Below are positions 11,340 through 20,488 of a stretch of 64,000 nucleotides of DNA, piece after piece. The stretch is from the NCBI GenBank assembly GCA_028583605.1, contig CM053337.1, positions 25,716,162 through 25,780,161 on the forward strand, written 5' to 3'. The stretch comes from Dastarcus helophoroides (lineage: Eukaryota; Arthropoda; Insecta; Coleoptera; Bothrideridae). Each line of letters opens with the position of its first letter. Within the stretch, counting starts at the first letter, position 1. The position numbers and the translations under genes were made by a program. The notes under the pieces were generated by a model. The model was not told where the DNA came from and did not search any database. It was given only the letters and a program-made list of their open reading frames with translations.

Positions 11340-11423
11340 CTTCTTAATTTTTTCGTTAGGGTACAAGATTTATATTTCAATTTTTAAAGATAACCAAGGA
11401 CAAGTCCGTTCCACCAAAATGCC
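11340..11423 (+). repeat. Family A copy, 5' truncated, with tail
   Basis: Starts inside the element (cttaattttttcgttaggg) and runs through acaagatttatatttcaa to the tail ccaaggacaagtccgttcc and accaaaa. Only the 3' part remains. Shared 3' end with variable 5' ends is the usual mark of retroposition. Confidence 0.75.
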
Positions 11424-14400
11424 TAATTAACAAATTTTCCAGTTTTTGTGATCCTTTAACACTTTTTGTGGTTTTTCAATATTTTACGCGACATAACTTT
11501 TTCAATTTTTTTTGTATTTGAAAAGTTATATCTCAAAATTTGTTAGCATGTCAAAATTGTTTACCAGGTTTGACTTTCTTTTTCTTATCTTGCTTTTCCT
11601 TGTTCTTATTCTTGCTGTAGGAACAAAACAAGAAATTTGTGAGCAAAATAAGATAAGACAAGAAGTTCTTTTAGCAACAACAAAATTTCTTTAAAACGAT
11701 TAGCAAGAATCAAGGTTTCTTGCTTTTTTTAGGATTTTCTTAAAACGAGCCTTAGAACAGAGCTTCTAAACCTTTCTGAATACAAGAATAAATTTCTAGA
11801 AAGCATCAAGATTAAAAGAAAAAGTTCAATGCTCGCTTTTTTTTCTCGAAATAACACTATTTAGGTATCGAAATTTAAAAATAAATTAAATTTTTCCCTA
11901 AACTTTAATTTTTTTAGAAAGTTTCCTTAACTTGCCCAATTTACTTTCTAAATTTAAATTTTAGTTTCGATATTTCGACTTTTTCTGAAGAGTTTGAAAA
12001 CAAGATTTGGCTTTGACTCGATTTTTTCTCAACATATTGACTTTGATCGCCAAATTTTTCCCCGCTAAGCTCAGCTCGATTTCGATTTAGGCCCGTAACC
12101 AGGGAGAGCTCGGGGGCTGCACTCACGTCTTCCCTAAACTTTTTGGCTTTACCCTAGATGGAACTGAACTTTCCAGATGTGCGACCTTTATAAAAACCAT
12201 TTTTAATGGATCATTTTGTTTTCATACTGAAATGTAAGAAACTTTTTTTCAAATTTGGCGCCATTTCCTATTATTAGAGACCGGATTTTAAGCACAATAA
12301 AGCAAGGTAAAAAGGTGAGCAAAATGTTAAATTAGGCAAAAACAAAAAGCTAAAGAAGGTACCAAAAAGGTAAAATACTTTAAAAAAAGGCATTAACACG
12401 TCACAATTAACAAAAAAAATATTTTGAAACCTCAGTCGAAATTAAAAAAAAATAGATTTTAGATTATACTCAGGATATTCAGAAGGGATATAACATTTTT
12501 AAATGAAAAAGTTCTTACAATTTCGAGTTCAGTCTCGAATTTTCACCCTAAATCTGAACTTTTTTCCTTAAACTCATTCGAATTGTTTCCAAAATTTTGA
12601 CTTTTAAATGTGAGATTTCGTTTCTAGAAAAAATAATGTTGTATTTTGCAAGTGTTTCAAGCTTAAATTTTACATTTTGAAAAAAAATTCAAATTTTGAG
12701 AAGAACTGGAAATTTATACAAGCGATTATTCAAGATTTAGCACCAAATTTTGAGAAAAACTTGGATTTTGTAATAATAGTTTTACAGTTTTGGAATTTAA
12801 AGATTTAAATTTTAAATTCGCTATTTGAATAAAATTTTGAATATTAGGCCCTTTACTAAAAATTCAAAATCTCTTATAAGCCATTATTTTCAGAAGACAT
12901 TTTTTAATAAGTTATTTTTATGGGTTTCTTCTATAATTTTTCCAACATGGCAATTGAACTTTAAAAAAATGTCTAAAATGTCGATTCTTTTATACATTCC
13001 GAGTTTTTAACATCTTTAAGTTGGAAAATTCTGGATTTTTTTAATGACTTTAACCGATCAGCTTAATTTGAATTTTTTTCAAAAAGTTTTAACTTCATAA
13101 TAAAAAAATGGAAATTTTTTTATATATAAAATTTCGAAATTTTTTGTTATAAAGTTGATTTGTTTATTTTCGATTACGGTTTCGAAAGTTTGACTTTTTT
13201 CTCCAAAATTCGAATTCCAAGTCCAAAACACATTGAAATTTTTATCTTAGTTATCAAATCTCAATTTTAATTAAGAAATTTTTTAAATTCATATTTTTAG
13301 AAAAACCTGATTTATAAAATTTTTACAAAGAGTTTAAAAATGTCAAGATTAAAGCCGAAATTTAAAAAAAAAATGCGCTTAATGACCTAAGTTTATTTTT
13401 CAAAATGTTTACATTAGCACTGGTTCAAAATTCAGTCTTTTTCAAAATATTTTGACTTTCTTTTTAGACATTTAATTAAGAAAAATCCCCTGGCCATTTT
13501 GAGAAAACACTAAAAGTTTCAGGAAATATCAAAGTTTATTTTCTGAATTTTGTTTCAAGACAAAATGTTGAATTTTTGTTAATAGATTTTATCTTTTGGA
13601 AATTAGAGGTTTTTTTTTCAAAAATTATAGCTTCTTTTTTCTTTGGACTTAGAGAGTAATTCTAAATGTCAACTTATTTCTAATATTTCGAATTTAAAAA
13701 ACTAAAAATTCGAACAGGTAAATTTGTTAAGGATTAACATATTCTACTTTTTGTTCGGAAATTTATAATTTCTAAAATGGTTAATATTTTCAGAAATGTT
13801 TAATAATGAATTCTGATTATTTTTAAGTACAAACACGGTCGTAAATAAACTTTTTCTAGAACGTGTTTGCCAACTCTAAATGAACACTTTTCTAGACATT
13901 TCAAATTAAAATTCCAAATTCAAAAAACTCAAGATTAAGTTCAGAATTTTGATATCTGACATTTTTGCATTTTTCACAAAAACTTTGGCAAAATTTCCAG
14001 GTTTCTAGAAATAATCGAAGTTTAAAAAAATATTTGTGGATTTGAAGAATTTAAATTTTGAATTTTGAGAAAAAAATAGTAAAAGTATTAGCATACTTCG
14101 CATTTAACAAAAACACTAATTCAAATTGAAAATTCCAAAAAAAGGTCAAAATTTTGAGATTAAAGGTGCTAAAAAAATACGATAAATAACTTTATAGTAA
14201 AACCTTTTTTTCAAAATTTGGAAGAATTAAATGCATTTCGACATTGCAAATTCAGACATCAACAATAATTCCCAAAATTGCCAAAATAAAAAAACGTAGG
14301 AACTGAAGTCTTTGCCAGTTAGAAAAAGATTTGGACGCCAAGAGGAAACTTGAAGTTAAAAAAAAATCTAATCTTCCAGAATTTAGAAAGAATATCCAAA

Positions 14401-14862
14401 TTTTAAATGTTCGGGTGCAAACTTTAAATTTGAGATAAAAGTTAAAATTATGAATCTAATGGAAATTTGAAACAAAATGAAAAAAAATATTTTTCTCCAA
14501 CTAACTTCAAACTATGTCTTTAAATAAATCACTTTCTAGAGGCATTTTTCATACACAACTGCAGGTTAAAGAAGACACTTCAAAGATAAATTTTAAAAAA
14601 GGAATATCTTTCCAGTAATTTTATCATCTTACCCACACATCTGTTTTTATCTAGAAATTAAATTAAGATAAATAGGCAACATTGTTGTTAAATTATGGTA
14701 CTTTGTCAGAATGTTAGAAGAGTTAGACTTTGGAAATGTTTTTAGTGTATTTTTTATATTTTAGTGTAGTTGTAAATAATAATAATATTAATGCTAAATT
14801 AGTATTGGACCGTGGCTTCTTAGCTCTAAACTAAATGTAAACAAAGACTAGGTAGTTTTAGC
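11424..14862. other. Degenerate AT-rich block; CTTGCTT/AAGCAAG words at 11.57-11.74 kb
   Basis: No gene. At 11575-11735 there is a cluster of cttgcttt, cttgttctt, caagaaa and gcaagaa words in both orientations, also seen at 16.53-16.63 kb; they form loose imperfect stems. At 12060-12130 is a short more GC-rich piece (gtaaccagggagagctcggg) related to that at 14.87 kb. The rest is periodic AT-rich sequence. Confidence 0.5.
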
Positions 14863-14865
14863 AGA

Positions 14866-14925
14866 AGGATCGCAGCGCCCCTCCCCCTCCCGCCGAAAAA
14901 GATCCTGGTTACGGGACTGTTTCGA
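14866..14925 (-). repeat. G-rich repeat fragment
   Basis: The minus strand reads cccgtaaccaggatctttttc then ggcgggagggggaggggcg. The same order (CGTAA-CAGGAT followed by a G run) recurs at 54.24 kb on the plus strand and more weakly at 12.08 kb, so it is a dispersed repeat end rather than chance. Confidence 0.6.
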
Positions 14926-15065
14926 TTTATTATTGAAAATTGGAATTTTAATTACAAGAAATTCAATTTGAATTGTGATTTCTAAATGTTTGACTCTTAA
15001 TCCCAAAATTTGGCTAAAAACTTTAAAATTTTTAGGAAGGCGAAATTTGAACACTAAAAAACAAA

Positions 15066-15290
15066 AATTGAAACACAGAACTTGTCCCCTGAAACCAAGA
15101 AAAATTAAAAAACACAACAAAGGTTGCTCTAACGCGTTTCGACAGCCAAGTTTCTCTCTGAAGATGACAGCTTGGCTGTCGAAACGCGTTAGAGCAACCT
15201 TTGTTGTGTTTTTTAATTTTTCTTGGTTTCAGGGGACAAGTTCTGTGTTTCAATTTTTGAAGATAACCAAGGACCAGTCCGTTCCATCAA
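15066..15290 (+). repeat. Family A fold-back copy with 89-bp perfect stem and 13-bp TSD
   Basis: The arms 15062-15150 and 15171-15259 are perfect reverse complements over 89 bp with a 20-bp spacer (tttctctctgaagatgacag). The single-stranded tail follows (gataaccaaggaccagtcc, gttccatcaa). The direct repeat ACTAAAAAACAAA lies on both sides (15053-15065 and 15291-15303) and reads as a 13-bp target duplication; its left copy slightly overlaps the arm. An RNA across this would fold into a long hairpin. This is the youngest-looking copy, since the arms have not diverged. Confidence 0.92.
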
Positions 15291-15303
15291 ACTAAAAAAC
15301 AAA

Positions 15304-17379
15304 TTTTAACAAAATCGCAATTTCGGGATTAAATTCGAACACTTTTTTCGTTAACATTGTTACAAGTTTTTGCATAACTTCTAATTTTAACATCAAAATT
15401 TCGGAGATTTTCGGCTTTAGAATAGACATTTTTTTTACAAAATTTATATTTTTAAATCGAACTTATAATACCCTTTTTATACCTTTTTCTTAGAGTTCAT
15501 TATTTTTGAAAAGTACAAGTTTAATCTCCTAATTGTTACTTGAATTGCTTCCAGATTTTGGCTTAGATTTCGTAACTTAAGAAAACATTTTGTAAAGGAC
15601 TTTCAGAAACAAAAAAGTTTAAATTTAAAGTCGAAAAAGTCTGAGTCGAATGTGGAATATTACATAAAAACATTACACTTGTTTTAAATCTAAAATTCAA
15701 AATTTGAGAAAAAGTTAAACATTTTTAAAAACCCGTGCTTTGAAATTTTTAGCTTTAAGGTTCAGTTTCAAAATTTCTTAAAACATTTCGTATTTTCCAG
15801 ACATTTTTTAGTTGTTTCAGAAATCTTAAGTTTTCTCTTTAAATTTTTTTATTTCATTTTTTTTTCAAAGTTTCAAAATTAACATTTTTACTGCAGACTA
15901 TTGCAGGCAGGATGAGGAACAATATTTTAAATTTGATTTTATCGTCGAAAAATTTGCCTTTAAGGTTAAAATTTCAACTGAAAAATTTTAATTTATTCAT
16001 CAATTTTCGAAAAATTAGAAATTCCAAATAAGTGCAAAATGTTCAAATGAAACTAAGTGTTTTCTTACAATTTGTAATATTTTAAATGTTTATTAAAAAA
16101 TACTAGGATTTTCCTGAAAAGTCGAAAATTTTGGTTATAAAATTGAGGTTTTAAGTTTGCACTGAAATTTTAAAATTTGACCTTCAGGTTTCACAACTGA
16201 GGTCGATATTTCGGGAAAAAAACCAGGAAATTATTACTAAAACAATGTTTTTAATTTGTAGTGTTTTATGTAAATATCAACTATTTTTCTCAAAATTTTA
16301 ATCCGAATTTAAAACTTCAGTTAACAAAAATTTCCTTTTTTTCAAAATTTCGATATTCGTTTAGATAGATTTAGATTTTTTTAACTACATTTTGGGTTGG
16401 TTTTGGTTTTCATAGCCCACGTGTCCAGTTTACCGTTTTATTTTGTCTTTACATTTTTTATACGTGATGTACTTTTTCAATGACCGTGTCACAATTAATT
16501 TTGAATCTGTTTTGTTGTTGCACATGCCCAAAACAAGCCAGCAAGTACAAGAAAAAGTAAGACTCTTGCTAACAAGACGAGAATTAAACCGGCAAGAAAT
16601 TGGCAAGACAAGAAATCTTGCTTTGGGCATCACTTGTTTAGATATTTTTCGGGTAATTATTCAAAATTTTTTCTAATACGTTTACACTTCGTGGCAGTTC
16701 AGATTTGTAATTTTCTAGAATTTTTCTTGACTTTGAACCCTTTTTTTCATTTTAATTTACCCCTACTATCTTACAAATTTTTTGTGATATTTCGACATTT
16801 TTTCCTTATTCTATACTTTATGAATATTCGAAGATTTTCGATTTTTATTTTATTATTATTGTGCGTATTTCGTTTTTTGTTACGAAATCTTTTGTAATAC
16901 ACAACGTGTTTCAGCTGTTGTTTATTCATTCATTCCGAATACCTTAATAAAAAATCGTGTTATTGGAAAGCTTAATAAATATCTAAAAAAATGTTATTTT
17001 ACCTTTTTAAAGAGGGTCAAATTAAACGATACATTTTTCCTCAGAAGGCTCCACTGATTGGCAACACACTTTTAGTAAGTAATATTATTTACTATTTCGT
17101 AAATCAACAGATACACTAGCAGGTGCACAGATAATGTAGCAAGAGAGAATTTCTCCAAACTAATGTGCCATAAACTGTTAAGTTTTAACATTGTATAATT
17201 ATTTGTACTTTCGTACTCTTAAAACTAATATGAAAATAATTGAATCTATTTACATATTTGGTTTCTTAGATCAACCGGTTCAGAGAGATTAAGAGAGAAA
17301 TTTCAAAAAGTTAATAACGTAAAAAGTTTATAAAAATAATTAATCAAACAAATATTAAAACAGGAATTCAAAAAATATG
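15304..17379. other. Degenerate AT-rich block without gene
   Basis: Periodic AT-rich sequence to about 16.4 kb. At 16.5-16.64 kb are gcaagaa/cttgct words like those at 11.6 kb. From 16.9 kb the sequence is ordinary AT-rich intergenic DNA leading to the DNA transposon. Confidence 0.55.
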
Positions 17380-17382
17380 TAA

Positions 17383-17407
17383 GGGGCCGTTCATAAATTA
17401 CGTAAGA
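17383..17407 (+). repeat. Left terminal inverted repeat of the 3.1-kb transposon
   Basis: Matches the reverse complement of 20461-20485 at 24 of 25 positions (C/T difference in the ACGTAAG/ATGTAAG part). It is preceded by TAA. Confidence 0.93.
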
Positions 17408-17690
17408 GGTTTTGAGAGCTATTTTGACCCCCCCCCCTTCCCTATTGTAAGACATCATAAGTTTTCAACTACTCCCTGCTTCCCCTTAATAAGAAATTTT
17501 CGTAAGAAATGTATGCATCAATAACATACAACTCCGTTAGTTTTAAAAATACCTTTTATTATTATCTTATTGTTATAAATATCATTAACTTACTTGAATA
17601 ACATTAATCTTATCAACCTATCACAGTTTTTACCAGAATTAGTTTAGTAAAACCTAAGGTGTTGAAAAAACTAGATAATAAATCAAAACT

Positions 17691-18395
17691 CTAATTATTA
17701 TGTATCCACGGACTGACTAACCATTCAGATATTGATTCAATTACCGGAATGACTGATTCCTTTTGTTTCTCTTGAGGCTCTTCAATTTTTTCAATATCAA
17801 TATCTTCATTGTCGTACCATTCTATGTCATTGGTATTATTATTGTAAGATGTAAGACACAGGCTCTGTCCAGCACGACAACGCAATAATTTAATAGGATG
17901 AAAATTTTCAGTACGAGCACACTGGTACTTGTGAACTGATTGACGATGGATTTTCACATTTTTATTTGATGCAAAGTACAATCCACATGTTGGACATGTA
18001 CGTGCAATCAATTGCGTTTGAACCGTAGAACAATAAAAGTGGTATGGTGTTAAAATAAAATCTAGGCGGCTAGGAATTTCAATGTTTAGAGATAATTGCA
18101 CAAATAAAGGACAAAAATTAGCATTTGCTTGGTCTTTAGGAAGTGGTATATCTAAAGTTTGCGCTTGTGGAAGAGGATAAGGTGGTAGAATAAATCCATC
18201 TGCTAATATCATTCGCAAATTACTTCGTAATTTTCCACAGCATCTAAATTCTGTGCATTTGCTAATTTGCAGTAAATACTGAGGTTCTCTTATATGTCTA
18301 CAGTACCAATCAGGAGTCCATTCCACTAAAGTTCTATCAATATTATCATCAATAATTAACTTACTCCATATTTGCGCTAAAATATCAGCAGCCAT
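17691..18395 (-). CDS. C-terminal segment of the transposase with a C2H2 zinc finger
   Basis: Continues the core after the shift near 18428: the frame reads DNELELKNFKMAADILAQIW, then WTPDWYCRHIREPQYLLQI, KCTEFRCCGKLRS and a C2H2-type finger CPTCGLYFASNKNVKIHRQSVH split as C-x2-C-x12-H-x4-H. A Cys/His-rich tail and acidic end (WYDNEDIDIEKIEE) follow. The first Met at 18393-18395 is internal and not a real start. The finger probably aids DNA binding; this is inference. Confidence 0.8.
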   Translation of the reverse strand: MAADILAQIWSKLIIDDNIDRTLVEWTPDWYCRHIREPQYLLQISKCTEFRCCGKLRSNLRMILADGFILPPYPLPQAQTLDIPLPKDQANANFCPLFVQLSLNIEIPSRLDFILTPYHFYCSTVQTQLIARTCPTCGLYFASNKNVKIHRQSVHKYQCARTENFHPIKLLRCRAGQSLCLTSYNNNTNDIEWYDNEDIDIEKIEEPQEKQKESVIPVIESISEWLVSPWIHNN

Positions 18396-19573
18396 TTTGA
18401 AATTTTTGAGTTCAAGTTCATTATCAATTGTACGTCGCTATCATCAAGATGATTACCAAAAGAATCATACGGTAAGACAAGTCCAGATAATTGAAGACTC
18501 AATGGAGCCATTCTACGCTCTACTCGATGACAAGAACTTCTTCCGGGAGCGTTAGTGATAATAAATATAGCATCAAGATCAAATTTACGAATGTGGGAAA
18601 CAGCATGAGAGATGACTTGAGGAAAGCGTGGATATTCATCAGGTCCTCCGTCAACAATCATGATTATAACTGGTTTTATATTATTATAATCTGTTTTGGC
18701 CAGGCATTGAAATTCTGCTAGCTCCATAAGATGTTCTAGATCGATGCTATGAGTGCGTGCAGATGATGATGAATGTTTTCCTGATCTGATTGCAACGTAC
18801 GTAGGTCCACTGTATGTCACTGCTTCAGGTTTGCCCATTCCATCAGTATTAATTTCAATGCCAGCATATACTGAAGGTATTAATTTATGTTTTTCTGCCA
18901 CCACCCAGTCGTGATCTGGTAGTCGTACTAGATATTCCATATGCATCAGAAAGGGTGCTCGTTTTTTTAGAGCAGTTTTACCACTTAAAATGGGCGCTTT
19001 GTCGTCCTGTGCTAAGAAGAAAACCTGAGCAGGCCAAAGCATGGAGGCGAGAGACTCGATAGCCCGGATAGAAGCAGTGCAAAATTTATCATCGGGATGG
19101 CTTTTGCGTTCATCATTTGTTGCTCTCGCCAGTTTTACCGGAACTGTTACTAAGTGTTTTTTTCCTTGAATTGTAGTAGAACATCTAGGTAAAAGACGAA
19201 GATACGTAGCACTTCGTGATAGATTGAAACCTAACGTCTCTAGTTCTTTGACCAAGTCATCTAGAGTTCTACAGCTTCTTACCATTTCAGTTCGGCGGTT
19301 CTCATCTGCACCACCTCCAAAGCTCGCAATTTCTGCTAAAACTTTTAACAGCTCAGGTTGAGCTTCCTCCAAACGAGGGCGACTTACTGTCTCGTGCACA
19401 TTTAATTGTTGTTTTACAGCTAGATTCTTAATAACATCTTTTATCAATTCCTGTTTTTTTTCTGAAACCTGTTTGATATTCAGCGTTTCGTTTTTTATTA
19501 GCAAGTTTTTTTTTAGCTTCACCGAAGTTTTTTTGCAATTTAGTGATTTCTTGATTGATCTTGAGTCCTCCAA
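18377..19573 (-). CDS. Core segment of the transposase (longest open part)
   Basis: Open for 398 codons; the N-terminal 25 or so residues are probably out of frame, since the true reading enters near 19510. Candidate catalytic residues are the acidic pair in FFLAQDDKAPI (about residue 209), Asp in IMIVDGGPDEYP (about 309) and Glu in GRSSCHRVERRMAPLS. From the second Asp to that Glu is 43 residues, and NAPGRSSCHRVERR resembles the 'PG-----N---E' signature of IS3/retroviral-type integrases. I infer a DDE nuclease. Before the core a helical stretch (LLKVLAEIASFGGGADENRR, then RTLDDLVKELE and FNLSRSATYLRLLPR) looks like a helix-turn-helix DNA-binding region. The last codons (after DDSDVQ) are out of frame; the family continues in the next segment. 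Confidence 0.8.
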   Translation of the reverse strand: MEDSRSIKKSLNCKKTSVKLKKNLLIKNETLNIKQVSEKKQELIKDVIKNLAVKQQLNVHETVSRPRLEEAQPELLKVLAEIASFGGGADENRRTEMVRSCRTLDDLVKELETLGFNLSRSATYLRLLPRCSTTIQGKKHLVTVPVKLARATNDERKSHPDDKFCTASIRAIESLASMLWPAQVFFLAQDDKAPILSGKTALKKRAPFLMHMEYLVRLPDHDWVVAEKHKLIPSVYAGIEINTDGMGKPEAVTYSGPTYVAIRSGKHSSSSARTHSIDLEHLMELAEFQCLAKTDYNNIKPVIIMIVDGGPDEYPRFPQVISHAVSHIRKFDLDAIFIITNAPGRSSCHRVERRMAPLSLQLSGLVLPYDSFGNHLDDSDVQLIMNLNSKISKWLLIF

Positions 19574-19803
19574 GACCAGAATCCCGACGTAAAATACTTG
19601 TATTTAATTCACTTTCCACCAATCAATTTTTTTTTAATTGCATCTTGTGCTGGAGTAGGATGACATGTTAATTGTGATTTAACAGGAATCGCCTCTTTTG
19701 GAATCAGTCTGTGCACCATATCGACTTCTCTAGTGCATAATGCGACAGAAGAATCTGTTGAGTTTTTGTCCATCAAAGCAAGCGGTCCACCAGACACATT
19801 TTG

Positions 19804-19969
19804 CTGTAAGAAGTGATTTTGATTATAGCTTAGCATACACAGCAAAATATGCGTAACTTATAAGTTTATTTAAACAGAATTTTACATATAACAAATTCTT
19901 AAAAATAATATTAAAATATTGATAATAATGTTTTGAACAAAAAATTTTAGAAATAAAGTGCCAACTAAC
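19804..19969 (-). other. Intron of the transposase gene, 166 bp
   Basis: Donor AAACAG|GTTAGT and acceptor TTCTTACAG|CAAAATG are both canonical. It is AT-rich and has stops in all frames. The phase agrees across the junction only if the A8 run next to the donor is one base longer. Confidence 0.7.
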
Positions 19970-20460
19970 CTGTTTAAAAAAAACCGAGCATGTTGGTTTC
20001 TTTTCTTAGCAGCATACTGTTTTAATTCATTTATTTTTTGAGATACAAATTTTCCGAAAGCATCGTCATCATTTTTGAAAACTTCTTTGTTGGTTGTCCA
20101 GAATAAATTAGACTCTTGTTGACAAACCTTTGGTGTTTTATCTGGGAAACCTTTTACCCACGTTTTAAATAACAGTGGATGTAAGTATCCAGACATGTTA
20201 GATAAAATAAATATTCTGAAAGGAAATGAGGTATATTTTTGAGATTTCAAGTAACAGGGAAATCCCCGATCAACGAAAACAACAACGAAATAGTAGAAAG
20301 TCTAGAAGTACTGACAACATATGATCCTTGTAAGATTCAATACTGAGTAAGAAAGATAAAAGTTTCTAATTCGAAATTTTACGTAATATCAAATTCTCTA
20401 CCCTCCCTCCCTATAGTAAGAAACTATAATATTTAATCAACACCCCCCCTTCCTTAAATA

Positions 20461-20485
20461 TCTTACATAATTTATGAACGGCCCC
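20461..20485 (-). repeat. Right terminal inverted repeat of the 3.1-kb transposon
   Basis: Inverse partner of the left end; it ends ...gaacggcccc and is followed by TAA at 20486-20488. Confidence 0.93.
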
Positions 20486-20488
20486 TAA

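Larger units (their letters stand above)
17691..20196 (-). pseudogene. Integrase-like (DDE-type) transposase, two exons, frameshifted
   Basis: Transposase gene of the surrounding element, expected to cut and join its ends. Exon 1 runs from the ATG at 20194-20196 (MSGYLHPLLFK) to a donor CAG|GTTAGT at 19970/19969. The intron is 19804-19969 with acceptor TTACAG. Exon 2 runs to the TAA stop at 17691. Order: short N-terminal region with FWTTNKEVF and KINELKQYA, a Lys-rich linker, a long core, then a C2H2 finger. Reading requires single-nucleotide frame corrections at an A8 run (19976-19983), two T9 runs (19627-19635, 19506-19514) and one site near 18428. The three homopolymer sites mean either decay by slippage or assembly errors; the fourth favours true decay. 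The family is known to me as uncharacterised transposase-like proteins in arthropods and cnidarians. Confidence 0.85.
17383..20485 (-). mobile_element. DNA transposon, 3.1 kb, with TIRs and TAA duplication
   Basis: A single unit bounded by 25-bp terminal inverted repeats starting GGGGCCGTTCATAAATTA, with one mismatch between the ends. TAA flanks both ends (17380-17382 and 20486-20488). Just inside the left TIR is a C10 run and inside the right one a C8 run with C-rich words. The interior carries one spliced transposase gene on the minus strand. The GGGGCCGTTCATAAATTA-type end is, from memory, common among insect and cnidarian DNA transposons. Superfamily is not certain: an IS3EU-like assignment fits the integrase-like core, but that group is usually given longer target duplications, and a 3-bp TAA would also suit PIF/Harbinger, whose transposase this does not resemble. 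Confidence 0.92.

Noticed and set aside
14975..15295. Open frames on both strands with the same peptide (HRTCPLKPRKIKKHNKG)
   Set aside because: Identical because they lie in the two arms of the perfect inverted repeat; non-coding repeat.
17418..17450. C10 run inside the left end of the transposon as a separate microsatellite
   Set aside because: A C-rich run at the same distance occurs inside the other end, so it belongs to the element's termini.
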